This document shows positions 34,735 to 43,923 of a stretch of DNA of 64,000 nt, one piece after another. The position numbers were made by a program, and so were the translations under genes. The DNA is from Chitinophaga sancti (GTDB taxonomy: Bacteria > Bacteroidota > Bacteroidia > Chitinophagales > Chitinophagaceae). Under the pieces are notes generated by a model, which did no database searches, was not told the DNA's origin, and saw nothing but the letters and a program-made list of their open reading frames with translations. Numbering within the stretch: the stretch's first letter is position 1; every line of letters begins with the position of its first letter. The stretch lies in assembly GCF_034087045.1 (NCBI RefSeq), contig NZ_CP139247.1, forward strand, positions 3,374,001 to 3,438,000. Direction: 5' to 3'.

Positions 34735-36887
34735 ACTCGTATCATATCCATATCAGCGGTCGTGTACAGGGAGTTGGCTTCCGACCATTCGTGGCCCGGG
34801 TAGCAAAAGACCTGCATATACTGGGAGCGGTAAGCAATAGTCCGGATGGGGTCCATATTGCATTCAACGCCTCGGCAGGAGAAGCAGCTCATTTTTATAA
34901 CACTATTATTTCGCAACCTCCCGTACATGCCCTGATTACCCATCACCATATGCGACCAGCGCCATTGTTTCCCTTTACTACCTTCACGATTTTGCCTGGT
35001 ACAGCTGCTTCAGCTACCAGTCTTTTACTGACGCCGGATATTGCACTTTGCGATACCTGCAGGCAGGAACTGAATAATAGTTCTAACCGGCGTTATCAAT
35101 ATGCATTTACTACCTGTACAAATTGTGGTCCACGGTATTCGATCATACGGGCGTTGCCTTATGAACGTGAGCATACCAGTATGTCGCACTTACAGCAGTG
35201 CGATGATTGCAATGAAGAATACCTGAATAGTGCTGACAGGCGTTTCCATAGCGAAACGAATTCCTGTCCTGAATGTGGTGTGCCTGTATCAGGGCCCTCA
35301 TTACAGGAAGTAGATGATTGCCTGCGCAAAGGCGGCATTGTCGCGGTGAAAGGGATCGGCGGCTATTTGCTGCTGTGCGATGTGTCGCAATCGTCGGTAA
35401 TGCGTGCTAAGAAAAACAGACCACAAAAACCTTTTGCAGTATTATATCCATCACTTGAGCGGGCTGCAGAAGATGTATACCTCACTGCGCAGGAGTCGCT
35501 TGAATTATTAGGACCTGTAGCGCCAGTGGTATTGTGTAAGCTCAAAAAGCCCGCTGAGGGCTTAGCGCCGGGACTGGACAGATTAGGTGTGATATTACCT
35601 TATTCACCTTTATTACAATTAATTTCATCGAAATATGGGAAACCACTCATTGCCACAAGTGCAAATGGTCATGGTGTGCCTATTATTTACAAAGATGAGG
35701 ATGCGGTTGGAATAGCAGACCTGGTCCTGAGCTTTGACAGAGAAATTGTATTTCCACAGGATGATAGTGTGATCTGCTTTACATCGAAAGGGCGCCGTAT
35801 CATCCTGAGAGGAGGACGGGGCCTGGCTCCAGTGTATTTACACAAGCATAGCAGAGATGGCGTTCTCGCCATGGGGGCGGAATTAAAGAGCACATTTGCA
35901 TTGACCGGCGAAGACTACTGGCTGATCAGTCAGTACCTGGGTAGCCATGGTACACTGGAAACAGAAGAGCGATTTGAAGAGACATTAAAGAACTTATTAC
36001 AACTATTACATAAACGACCAGTACAGATCCTGACGGATATGCATCCAGGCTATTTTGTTTCCAGACTGGGCAAACAAATGGCTGAGGCATCCGGCGCTAC
36101 ACTGACGACAATACAGCATCACAAAGCGCATTTTGGAGCTGTACTGGCAGAAAATAACCTGTTACAGCAACGGCATCCTGTGTTGGGCATTATATGGGAT
36201 GGTGCCGGTTATGGTGAAGATGAACAGATATGGGGTGGGGAAGTTTTTGTATATAAAGAAGGCCAGATGAAGCGGGTGGGACACCTTGATTATTTTCCTC
36301 AGTTAATGGGAGACAAAATGAACAAAGAACCACGGTTGTCGGCATTGGCTTTATTACAAAACTTCCCCGGACGGCACGGCATAATCAGGCATTATTTTAC
36401 TGACCAGGAATGGCGGTATTATCATCAGTTGCTACACGGGCATATAGCGTTAAAGACCAGTAGTATGGGGCGTTTGCTGGATGGAGTGGCGGCGATACTG
36501 GGCGTAACAGGTATCAATACATATGAAGGAGAAGCCGTGATGAAGATGGAAGCGGGTATTGGTGATGTAGTAACGCATACTTATTATGACATGCCGATTC
36601 ATGGAGAAGTGATACAGTGGCGACCTTTGATACTGGGTGTGATGGATGATATGGAGGGAGGCATGGATAAGCGGGAGATTGCTTATAAAGTATATTACTC
36701 TTTAGCACATTTAGTAACGAAATTGAAAAGACATTTTCAGACAGAGAAGGTGGCGTTTAGTGGCGGGGTATTTCAGAGTCCTTTGTTATCAGGGATGATG
36801 CAGGGACACTTTCACAGGATGCTCTCCCCAAATGATGAATGTATAGCAGCCGGACAACTGGCTTGCTTTAGTATACAAAACGATTAA
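34701..36887 (+). CDS. hypF: Carbamoyltransferase HypF
   Basis: 728 residues, normal length. HypF makes the thiocarbamate on HypE that becomes the cyanide ligand of the active-site iron. Domain order: acylphosphatase-like (about 13-100, SGRVQGVGFRPFV), two zinc fingers (CDTC/CTNC, then CDDC/CPEC, about 118-200), YrdC-like (about 205-385, GGIVAVKGIGGYLL, RPQKPFAVL, ATSANGHGVPI) and the Kae1-like carbamoyl domain (about 400-728, IQHHKAHFGAVLAE, IWDGAGYGEDEQIWGGE, AFSGGVFQS). The start may be at 34701 or 34710. It overlaps hypB, suggesting translational coupling. Confidence 0.96.
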   Translation: MVSMAGIKKIVNSYHIHISGRVQGVGFRPFVARVAKDLHILGAVSNSPDGVHIAFNASAGEAAHFYNTIISQPPVHALITHHHMRPAPLFPFTTFTILPGTAASATSLLLTPDIALCDTCRQELNNSSNRRYQYAFTTCTNCGPRYSIIRALPYEREHTSMSHLQQCDDCNEEYLNSADRRFHSETNSCPECGVPVSGPSLQEVDDCLRKGGIVAVKGIGGYLLLCDVSQSSVMRAKKNRPQKPFAVLYPSLERAAEDVYLTAQESLELLGPVAPVVLCKLKKPAEGLAPGLDRLGVILPYSPLLQLISSKYGKPLIATSANGHGVPIIYKDEDAVGIADLVLSFDREIVFPQDDSVICFTSKGRRIILRGGRGLAPVYLHKHSRDGVLAMGAELKSTFALTGEDYWLISQYLGSHGTLETEERFEETLKNLLQLLHKRPVQILTDMHPGYFVSRLGKQMAEASGATLTTIQHHKAHFGAVLAENNLLQQRHPVLGIIWDGAGYGEDEQIWGGEVFVYKEGQMKRVGHLDYFPQLMGDKMNKEPRLSALALLQNFPGRHGIIRHYFTDQEWRYYHQLLHGHIALKTSSMGRLLDGVAAILGVTGINTYEGEAVMKMEAGIGDVVTHTYYDMPIHGEVIQWRPLILGVMDDMEGGMDKREIAYKVYYSLAHLVTKLKRHFQTEKVAFSGGVFQSPLLSGMMQGHFHRMLSPNDECIAAGQLACFSIQND

Positions 36888-36889
36888 TT

Positions 36890-37135
36890 ATGTGTCTGGC
36901 TATACCGGGAAAAGTCATCGCCATTCATGAAGGAGAAGATGCATTGTTCAGAAAAGGCAAAGTCTCTTTCAGTGGCATAACAAGAGAAGTGAGTCTTTGT
37001 ATGGTGCCGGAAGCGGCGCTGGGTGACTATGTGTTGGTGCATGTGGGAGTGGCTATTGGAGTGGTGAATGAGGAAGAGGCGAAGGAGATCTTCTCGTATT
37101 TGGAGCAGATGGGAGATTTGGAGGAGTTATTGTGA
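36890..37135 (+). CDS. hypC: Hydrogenase assembly chaperone HypC
   Basis: 81 residues beginning MCLAIPGKV, where Cys2 (N-terminal after Met removal) carries the Fe(CN)2CO unit with HypD. VLVHVGVAIGVVNEEEA is the usual beta-barrel end. It lies 2 bp after hypF. Confidence 0.96.
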   Translation: MCLAIPGKVIAIHEGEDALFRKGKVSFSGITREVSLCMVPEAALGDYVLVHVGVAIGVVNEEEAKEIFSYLEQMGDLEELL

Positions 37136-37202
37136 GATAGATCTTTTTATTTCCTGTAAAGAAGTAAGTCGGTAAATACATTTGTGATCTGAAGGAATTG
37201 TT

Positions 37203-38297
37203 ATGAAATACATCAGTGAATATCGCGATCCACAGCTGGTAAAAAAATATCTGCATGAATTGTACCGTGTCACAACACGGCCATGGACACTGATGGAAAT
37301 CTGTGGAGGACAAACGCATAGTCTGGTGAAGAATGGTCTGCTCGATATGTTGCCGCCCCAGATCAATATGGTGCATGGTCCGGGTTGTCCGGTATGTGTA
37401 ACGAGTGTAAGCGTACTGGATGAGGCATTGTGGCTGGCACAGCTACCGGATGTGATCTTTTGTTCATTTGGAGATATGTTGAGAGTGCCGGGATCATCGC
37501 AGAGTTTACTGCATGCAAAGGCAGCGGGGGCAGATGTCCGGATCTTGTATTCTCCTTTAGAGGCGGTGCAGCTGGCAATTGATAACCCTTCAAAGGAAGT
37601 GGTGTTTTTTGCAGTAGGTTTTGAAACGACAGCACCTGCGAATGCGCTTTCAGTAGTGCAGGCAGCGGCAAGGGGTGTTGCTAATTATAGCATCCTCTCT
37701 TCGCATGTATTGGTGCCGCCTGCGATGGAAGCGATATTAGGTGATCCATCTAATGTAATAGATGGTTTTCTGGCCGCAGGACATGTATGTACCATTATGG
37801 GTACAACAGCGTACGATCCGATTGCATTGAAATATAAAGTACCTATTGTAGTGACAGGGTTTGAACCGGCAGATTTGCTGCAGGGGATATTGATGACGGT
37901 ATCACAGTTGGAGAAAGGTACATACAAAGTAGAAAATCAGTATGCACGCATGGTGGCCCGTGAAGGAAATGCGATGGCGATGAAGGCGATCCATGAAGTG
38001 TTTGATGTAAGCAATAGAATGTGGAGAGGGATAGGAGACATTCCAGATAGTGGGTATGAAGTGAAGGACGCTTACAAACAGTATAATGCAAGGTTAAAGT
38101 TTAATATACACTTGCCTGTAAGAAAGGAAGACCCTGATTGTATTAGTGGTGATATAATGCGGGGACATAAAAAACCGGTTCAATGTCCTGCCTTTGGAGG
38201 CAGGTGCAGACCAGAGCATCCTTTAGGGGCGCCGATGGTGAGCAGCGAGGGGGCATGTGCCGCTTATTACCAATATAAAAGTTCAGTATGCAGTTAA
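37203..38297 (+). CDS. hypD: Hydrogenase Fe-ligand assembly protein HypD
   Basis: A 364-residue [4Fe-4S] scaffold on which the iron receives CN and CO ligands, acting with HypC and HypE. It shows the family blocks [47 protein letters not shown] and the C-terminal cysteine region [29 protein letters not shown]. It starts 67 bp after hypC and its end overlaps hypE by 10 bp. Confidence 0.96.
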   Translation: MKYISEYRDPQLVKKYLHELYRVTTRPWTLMEICGGQTHSLVKNGLLDMLPPQINMVHGPGCPVCVTSVSVLDEALWLAQLPDVIFCSFGDMLRVPGSSQSLLHAKAAGADVRILYSPLEAVQLAIDNPSKEVVFFAVGFETTAPANALSVVQAAARGVANYSILSSHVLVPPAMEAILGDPSNVIDGFLAAGHVCTIMGTTAYDPIALKYKVPIVVTGFEPADLLQGILMTVSQLEKGTYKVENQYARMVAREGNAMAMKAIHEVFDVSNRMWRGIGDIPDSGYEVKDAYKQYNARLKFNIHLPVRKEDPDCISGDIMRGHKKPVQCPAFGGRCRPEHPLGAPMVSSEGACAAYYQYKSSVCS

Positions 38298-39328
38298 CTT
38301 GTCCTTTACCTTCTTCTGGTGTTGGTGAAATCATTACCCTGGGTCATGGTAGTGGTGGATTGATGACACATCAGTTGTTACAAACAGAGGTGTTTGATTT
38401 ATTACAAAATGACTGGCTGGATCAGCAGCATGATGGGGCTACTTTTTCATTGAATGGAAAGGTGGCTTTTAGTACAGATAGTTATGTAGTGTCTCCTTTA
38501 TTTTTCCCTGGTGGGAATATTGGGGATCTGGCTATCAATGGTACGGTCAATGATCTGGCGATGTGTGGGGCGATGGCGCGGTATCTGTCATTGTCATTTA
38601 TCATCGAAGAGGGGTTGGAGATCTCTTTATTCAGAGAGGTGTTGCAGCATATTAAGGCGGCAGCACAGGCAGCGGGAGTGGCGATAGTGACAGGCGATAC
38701 GAAGGTGGTGGAGAGAGGAAAGGGAGATCAGTTGTTTGTAAATACATCGGGCATTGGACATATACATCCGAGGGCGGCTATTCATCATAACAGGATTGTG
38801 CCGGGTGATGTGGTGATCGTGAGTGGGGAGATTGCGACGCATGGGATGGCGATTATGAGTGTAAGGAAGGGATTGGAGTTTGAGACGGAGGTGTGTAGTG
38901 ATACAAGGCCATTGCATGAGATGGTGGGAAAGTTGTTGGATTGTTTTGGCGAGCAGATAAAGTTTTTGCGGGATCCGACAAGGGGTGGATTGGCGTCAGT
39001 GTTGAATGAAATGACAGAGGCGACGAAGCTGGGCGTGATGATGAATGAGGATAGTTTGCCAGTGAATGAGCAGGTGGCGGCGGCTTGTGAGATGTTGGGG
39101 TTGGATCCGTTGTATGTGGCGAATGAGGGGATCATGGTAGCGATCGTAAGTGAGGCGGTGGCGCCCACATTGTTGGGGGTATTGAGAGGGATGAAGGGAG
39201 GAGAGCAGGCGGCGATCATTGGAACGGTGACGAAGGAACATGCGGGGAAGGTGGTGTTGCAGAGTAGGATAGGTGGGCATAGGGTGGTGAATTTTTTGCC
39301 GGGTGAGCAGTTGCCGAGGATTTGCTAG
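38288..39328 (+). CDS. hypE: Carbamoyl dehydratase HypE
   Basis: A 346-residue member of the PurM-like ATPase family. It dehydrates the HypF-made thiocarboxamide on its C-terminal cysteine to thiocyanate and gives the CN group to HypC/HypD. It has [45 protein letters not shown] and the hallmark C-terminal PRIC, with the cysteine as the last residue. It is the last gene of the hyp operon. The 3' half uses strikingly G/T-rich codons (TTG, GTG, GCG, GGG). Confidence 0.96.
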   Translation: MQLTCPLPSSGVGEIITLGHGSGGLMTHQLLQTEVFDLLQNDWLDQQHDGATFSLNGKVAFSTDSYVVSPLFFPGGNIGDLAINGTVNDLAMCGAMARYLSLSFIIEEGLEISLFREVLQHIKAAAQAAGVAIVTGDTKVVERGKGDQLFVNTSGIGHIHPRAAIHHNRIVPGDVVIVSGEIATHGMAIMSVRKGLEFETEVCSDTRPLHEMVGKLLDCFGEQIKFLRDPTRGGLASVLNEMTEATKLGVMMNEDSLPVNEQVAAACEMLGLDPLYVANEGIMVAIVSEAVAPTLLGVLRGMKGGEQAAIIGTVTKEHAGKVVLQSRIGGHRVVNFLPGEQLPRIC

Positions 39329-39496
39329 GGGAGAGTAGGTGAGGTTCGCGTGATGGAGTTTTGCTGATGAAGGAGTTGCTGGGGAGGTTTTAGCGTTGAT
39401 TTTTTTATCAGGGATTTGCTGTGTAGAAATATAAAATGAAAATTTAGTAGTCTCCATCCTGAAGGATGCATTTGCCCAGTTTAAATTGGCAGGCAT

Positions 39497-39931
39497 TCAT
39501 TGGGATGGAGTAGTTTTTTGTAATAAAGCTTGAAAGTCTTCGACGCGAAATCCTTCATCTGTGTAGAATTTCCATCTGACTATATTTTCTGTGGAGATAG
39601 TCAGTTCATAGCGGTAGGTTTTTTTCGAAGGATTTTTCCTTGATAAACGCGTATGCATGTATAGGTTAAACTGGCAGTTACTGATGGGAAAGGATTCGTG
39701 TTTTTTTCTGAACGTCTGAAAGTATTTTACAGTTAAGGTATTGTCGGTTATTACTATGGAGGTAGCAAATCGGTGTTTTAATACCACCAGCCAGAGTATA
39801 ATGCCAAATCCCGGAATAAGCGCAACCCACCTGAATTTATGCATGTGGAAAGCGATGAGGATGAAGATAATGGTAAAGCCTATCGTAAAGAGGTATAGGT
39901 CTATAAATTTGTTCGAAGATTTAATTTGCAT
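39497..39931 (-). CDS. Two-helix membrane protein with PH-like cytosolic domain
   Basis: 144 residues: two adjoining membrane helices at about 10-28 and 34-49 (IDLYLFTIGFTIIFILIAF, WVALIPGFGIILWLVVL), then a beta-rich C-terminal domain (SIVITDNTLTVKYFQTFRKKHESFPISNCQF...YRYELTIS). This layout is that of small bacterial PH-domain-like membrane proteins of unknown role. It begins 13 bp after the AraC gene on the same strand and is probably cotranscribed with it. Confidence 0.7.
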   Translation of the reverse strand: MQIKSSNKFIDLYLFTIGFTIIFILIAFHMHKFRWVALIPGFGIILWLVVLKHRFATSIVITDNTLTVKYFQTFRKKHESFPISNCQFNLYMHTRLSRKNPSKKTYRYELTISTENIVRWKFYTDEGFRVEDFQALLQKTTPSQ

Positions 39932-39944
39932 AGGCGTTTTTATT

Positions 39945-40874
39945 TTAGTTCGTGTAGGAGTATTTCTTGGGTTTCATCCCTATATGTTTTTCAAACAATC
40001 TTGTAAAGTGGCTGAGATTACTAAATCCTAATTTGTACCCCGTTTCCGACACTGATAGTTGTTGTTCTTTAATCAGGTACGCAGCTTCCTTCATTCTCAG
40101 CGCCTGGTAATAATTGTAGATACTATCCCCAAAGATCTGTTTAAATAACCGTTGGATCTTACTTTCACTCATACCGGCTTGTAGTGCCAGTGCTTTGACA
40201 TCGGGTGTAATACTCAGGTCTTTTATAATTTCATTTCTTACACGATAAATGATTTTTACATCTTCTCCATTCAGTGCGTAAGAAGTGGTGTGTTGCCGTT
40301 TTTGTAAATCTACAAAGAAAAGGTATATCAACTCTTCAGCTTTGAGGCGGAGGTAGAAATTTAATAATGCTGCAGGCGCCTGGGGAGTAATAATGTGGGC
40401 AGCTACATTTTGAATCTCAGGAGAAATGATCTCTTCATAGAGGTATGAGGGTTGTTGTAAGAGAGAATGATTATTTAGCAATTCCTTCAGTAGTTCCCCT
40501 TCGATAGAGATCATGATGGTAGTGATGAGGGTATTGGCGGGAAAAATGACTTCCATGGGAAGGTTGGGAGATGGTAGCTGAACGGCGGGGAGGAGGCGGA
40601 TGTCTCCTTTGCGGGGTTGGGTGTTATGGAAGGCGAGGGTGAGGGTATCGGGTGATTCTCCCATACGGCTTCTTCTATAAACCAGTTCTTCTTTGAGTTC
40701 GTAATGATGGAGCATCATACGGAGGTTGGGGCCGAAGTCAAAGCCTTTCATATAACCATTGCCCAGGGAAGGAGGGAGCACGATATGGCCTTTGGCTATG
40801 ATAGTGCTGCCGGTAGCTTTCACAAAGGCGCGCAGGGCGCCAATGCGTTCATGAGAATTGAATTCGAAGATCAT
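39945..40874 (-). CDS. AraC-family transcriptional regulator
   Basis: 309 residues. The N-terminal two thirds is a sensor domain without recognisable motifs. The C-terminal AraC domain is clear: VKALALQAGMSESKIQRLFKQIFGDSIYNYYQALRMKEAAYLIKEQQLSVSETGYKLGFSNLSHFTRLFEKHIGMKPKKYS. It is divergent from the TetX-like monooxygenase gene, with about 90 bp between starts, so it may control that gene. No clear operator was identified in the gap. Confidence 0.92.
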   Translation of the reverse strand: MIFEFNSHERIGALRAFVKATGSTIIAKGHIVLPPSLGNGYMKGFDFGPNLRMMLHHYELKEELVYRRSRMGESPDTLTLAFHNTQPRKGDIRLLPAVQLPSPNLPMEVIFPANTLITTIMISIEGELLKELLNNHSLLQQPSYLYEEIISPEIQNVAAHIITPQAPAALLNFYLRLKAEELIYLFFVDLQKRQHTTSYALNGEDVKIIYRVRNEIIKDLSITPDVKALALQAGMSESKIQRLFKQIFGDSIYNYYQALRMKEAAYLIKEQQLSVSETGYKLGFSNLSHFTRLFEKHIGMKPKKYSYTN

Positions 40875-40964
40875 TTCTGACTGATTAGGACTATTTTTTG
40901 CTTAAAAGTAGCTATTTTATGCGGATGCCGTTACAGAACTTTGTCTTGTCAAAAACGAAATTCT

Positions 40965-42062
40965 ATGAAAAAAATAGCCATTGTAGGTGGAGGCCCTGGA
41001 GGATTGACGCTAGCGCGTCTATTGCAGGTAAAGGGTGTCTCGTCAGTAAAAGTATATGAGAGAGATATCAATAAGGATGCGAGGGTGCAGGGTGCGACCT
41101 TAGACTTGCATGAAGAGTCAGGTCTGGCGGCATTGCGTGAGGCTGGGTTAATACCGGCGTTTATGGCGAATTATCGTCCGGGGGCTGATAAGATCAGGAT
41201 ATTGGATAAGGATGCGAATATCATAGTGGACGAGCATGCAGGGGAGAAAGAGGAAAACAGGCCGGAGATAGACAGGGGGCCTTTGCGAAAGATCCTCCTC
41301 GAATCACTGGCTGATGATACGGTGGTATGGGATAGTCAGTTTGCAGATATGGAGAGAAGTGGAGCCGGGTGGTTACTGCGATTTAAGAATGGTACGACGG
41401 CGTATGCGGATATTGTGGTGGGTGCTGATGGGGCGAATTCTAAAATAAGGCCGTTTTTAACCCCGATAAAGCCGTTTTTCGTTGGGATGACAGCGGTAGA
41501 AGGAAGTGTGTATGATGCCTCTGAAAAAGTGCCTGAAATGGTTGAATTGGTGAAGGGAGGGAAGTTGTTCATCTTTGGGGATAGTAAGACGCTGATCGTA
41601 AGTGCGAAGGGAGATGGGACGTTGTCTTTTTATGCAGGGTTTCAATCTGCGGCGGATTGGGGGATACATGGTACTCTGTTGGATTGGTTTAAGGCTGAGT
41701 ACAAAGGATGGGCGCCTATATATGAAAGTTTGATTGCGAATGTGTCAGGAGGTGTGATACCAAGGCCGCAATATTGTATGCCATTGGACCAGGATTGGGA
41801 GGCGCAGGCTAATTTGACAATGTTGGGGGATGCGGCGCATTTGATGCCTCCTTATGCAGGAGAGGGAGTGAATATGGCGATGCTGGATGCGTTGGAGTTG
41901 AGTCGTTGTTTGACGGAAGGGAAGGATATGCTTGCGGCGATTGCGAAGTATGAGAGAGCGATGAGGGAGCGGGCGTCGGCTACAGCAGCGATGACGTTGG
42001 AGCAGACGGAGGTGTTGCATGGGCCGGATGCGATGCAGCATATGTTGGCGCTAGTGTCATAA
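40965..42062 (+). CDS. FAD-dependent monooxygenase, TetX-like
   Basis: About 365 residues from the ATG at 40965, which starts directly at the FAD motif (KKIAIVGGGPGGLTLARLL). Other blocks follow the TetX branch of class A flavin monooxygenases: YERDINKDARVQGATLDLHEESGLAALREAGL, NRPEIDRGPLRKILLESL, DTVVWD and the second FAD motif GDAAHLMPPYAGEGVNMAMLDALELS. TetX hydroxylates and inactivates tetracyclines; relatives act on other aromatic compounds, so the antibiotic role here is only a possibility. It is divergent from an AraC regulator, and its stop overlaps the stop of the opposing broken gene by 6 bp. Confidence 0.85.
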   Translation: MKKIAIVGGGPGGLTLARLLQVKGVSSVKVYERDINKDARVQGATLDLHEESGLAALREAGLIPAFMANYRPGADKIRILDKDANIIVDEHAGEKEENRPEIDRGPLRKILLESLADDTVVWDSQFADMERSGAGWLLRFKNGTTAYADIVVGADGANSKIRPFLTPIKPFFVGMTAVEGSVYDASEKVPEMVELVKGGKLFIFGDSKTLIVSAKGDGTLSFYAGFQSAADWGIHGTLLDWFKAEYKGWAPIYESLIANVSGGVIPRPQYCMPLDQDWEAQANLTMLGDAAHLMPPYAGEGVNMAMLDALELSRCLTEGKDMLAAIAKYERAMRERASATAAMTLEQTEVLHGPDAMQHMLALVS

Positions 42063-42358
42063 ATTTATTCTTCTCAATACAAGCCCCCAGAAGCTTTCGG
42101 GATTGTCGACAGCACTGGGGTCTTCTTGTTTTATATAAGTTTCAAGGTTTTTTCTGAAGGATAACGGATTTGAACTAGTATAATAGGAAGAAGGAATAGC
42201 GCACTTAAGAACCAGTTTACACGGATAGCCCATTTTTTTCCTATCCATAATAAAAAAGGGAAGGTAAAAATAACTAAACCTAGTGTGACGATGTAGCTGT
42301 ATTCTACAAGGAAGTAAAACCTGATGTTAGGATTTGTGGAGAGACCGACCCAAAACAT
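42057..42358 (-). pseudogene. Small membrane protein gene with a single-base frameshift
   Basis: From an ATG at 42358 the frame gives two membrane helices (YIVTLGLVIFTFPFLLWIG, RVNWFLSALFLLPIILVQIRYP) and stops at 42131. Within a six-T run at 42148-42153 (A run on the coding strand), adding one base would continue the protein as PSEKNLETYIKQEDPSAVDN...VLRRINL to a stop at 42057, for a total of 100 residues. The extended tail reads as natural protein, so this is either a one-base deletion in a homopolymer or a sequencing error. The function is unknown. Confidence 0.6.
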
Positions 42359-42478
42359 CTCGTTGATGTAATATTACTTTGACATTTATCCCATTTTTTC
42401 GCAGCAGCTACAATATGGGAAGTTCCACTTTTCCTTATTTCATTCCACACAAATTGACAAAAAGTAAAAATTAATTCG

Positions 42479-42553
42479 TTTCATTTATTGTGAAATTTAT
42501 ATTTTTATTTCATTAAATGTGAAATAAGTTGGGTGATTTCATTAAATGTGAAA
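42479..42553. repeat. Three palindromic operator-like repeats at exact 29-bp spacing
   Basis: TTTCATTTATTGTGAAA (42479-42495), TTTCATTAAATGTGAAA (42508-42524) and the same sequence again (42537-42553). Each has arms TTTCA/TGAAA around 7 bases, and starts are 29 bp apart. The last ends 4 bp before the ATG of the SatD-like remnant. This looks like an operator array for a dimeric regulator controlling that gene. Confidence 0.7.
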
Positions 42554-42557
42554 TAAG

Positions 42558-42629
42558 ATGAAAAAACAATTACATTTTATTTTAATGGCAGATGTTATTG
42601 GAAGCAGAACAGCGCAACCACAACAATAA
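42558..42629 (+). pseudogene. SatD-like gene, truncated after 23 codons
   Basis: The start (MKKQLHFILMADVIGSR) matches the conserved N-terminus of SatD-family proteins, which are normally about 200 residues and often linked with stress or DNA-binding roles. A TAA at 42627 ends the frame, and no SatD-like sequence continues in any frame. The palindrome array upstream is intact, suggesting recent loss of the body of the gene. The assignment rests on a short stretch. Confidence 0.4.
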
Positions 42630-42724
42630 GTTCAATGACTACTATTTAATGGGAAATCTTGCTTCTGTAATTGTAGCAATATTCTATACCTATGCATTTA
42701 AAGAATTTGATACGATCCCTTTAT

Positions 42725-43879
42725 TTAATAGGATCTGCCCTTAGCCACCATCACCCCAATCCCCGTCATCATCACCACGCCCGCACCAAACAACCAATAC
42801 ACCACCGTCGGCGTACCACTCCCCCAAAAGTAAGCCATCACACACTGTGTCATCATTATCACCTCATTCGCAATCACTCCCGTAATAAATATCACCAACC
42901 CTACCTTATTCCCCTTCACCAACTTATTCAATATCAAAAACCCTAAAATCAAAAAGCTCACAAACCCTAACACTACCAAATGCAAATACCCTATCACCAC
43001 CGGTCTGAACCCATAAGCAAACCTTCCCAGGGCTGTTACCAACGTCAACACCTGCAATACAATCTTAATGATAAACGCCAGTGAAGCCAATACCCACAAC
43101 GGATGTAAATGCTTTATCACCGGTACCGCCAGTATTAAAAACACCAATGCCGCTAACTGTATCAGCCCTGCCGCCCCTGCGATTGTATAAATCCACCCTG
43201 CCGGATGAGACCATAACATAGACAAACAATACGCCGGTATACAGGCAATCGCCATCAATATAACAAACACCTTACTGAAGTTAGGTGCCAGGTAAATGTG
43301 AAATCGCGGCGCCGCCCAAAAGAACAATGCCATCACTGCAAAGGTGAACCAACCATTGTATTGAAAATGCAGGTAGAAGTAAATAGCATTGTTATAATAC
43401 ACCATATCCCCCTTGCCAAACGCCAGCATGAAAGGCCCCACACTGGAAATTAACAAAAACGCAATCGCCAGCCGCAAACAAGACTTTACCAAAGGAGGAA
43501 AACTGATATCAGCAATATCATTCAGATATGCAATAGCAAACCAAAAACTAAATACTACAGACAATGCCGAAAACGCAATTGACACAGGTCCATATCCCTG
43601 TATCGTAAAACTGACCAACATGCCGAAACTGGCTACCTGGTTCAGCCAGAACTGGTAAGCATATGTTTTCCTATAAGGGATCAAATAAACAAAACAGGTA
43701 AATAATATCGTGGTCACCCATCCTGAAAAGGCGAAATGAGAATGCGCGTGCAATAGATATTTATAATCCAGCACTGGCAGTGAAAAGGCGCCTTTATATC
43801 TTAGTATCACTCCAAGGATAGATACTATCAGTAAATTCACCAGGGACAAATATGCCCATTTCTTAATGGTTTTAGACAT
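42725..43879 (-). CDS. Multi-pass membrane protein resembling haem-copper oxidase subunit I
   Basis: About 384 residues from the ATG at 43879 (the frame extends to 43912), with about twelve membrane segments. Conserved His-rich spots resemble the NorB/cytochrome oxidase I fold: LLHAHSHFAFSGWVTTILF, FYLHFQYNGWFTFAVMALFF, SHPAGW and VVIGYLHLVVLGFVSF. Members in Bacteroidota lie near denitrification genes; here it follows a Crp/Fnr regulator on the same strand, divergent from the nos cluster. It is too short for a complete quinol NO reductase (about 750 residues), so NO reduction should not be assumed; a NnrS-like or haem-handling role is equally possible. Confidence 0.7.
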   Translation of the reverse strand: MSKTIKKWAYLSLVNLLIVSILGVILRYKGAFSLPVLDYKYLLHAHSHFAFSGWVTTILFTCFVYLIPYRKTYAYQFWLNQVASFGMLVSFTIQGYGPVSIAFSALSVVFSFWFAIAYLNDIADISFPPLVKSCLRLAIAFLLISSVGPFMLAFGKGDMVYYNNAIYFYLHFQYNGWFTFAVMALFFWAAPRFHIYLAPNFSKVFVILMAIACIPAYCLSMLWSHPAGWIYTIAGAAGLIQLAALVFLILAVPVIKHLHPLWVLASLAFIIKIVLQVLTLVTALGRFAYGFRPVVIGYLHLVVLGFVSFLILGFLILNKLVKGNKVGLVIFITGVIANEVIMMTQCVMAYFWGSGTPTVVYWLFGAGVVMMTGIGVMVAKGRSY

Positions 43880-43923
43880 ACACTTTAATAAATCGCAATG
43901 TTGAAAAATCACTCCATATGTCT

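Larger units (their letters stand above)
42359..42724. other. 366-bp interval with phased palindromes and gene remnants
   Basis: It holds three regularly spaced dyads (42479-42553), the start of a SatD-like gene that stops after 23 codons, and a different open frame (42592-42744) that encodes a hydrophobic peptide running into the next gene's 3' end. No intact gene was seen. Confidence 0.55.

Noticed and set aside
42479..42553. CRISPR-like array (17-bp repeats, regular spacing)
   Set aside because: Repeats are palindromic and the 12-bp spacers are far too short and AT-rich; no cas genes are present. An operator array fits better.
42725..43879. Quinol nitric oxide reductase (NorB/qNor)
   Set aside because: Some His motifs resemble haem-copper oxidases, but the protein is about half the length of qNor and has no clear NorC-like domain.
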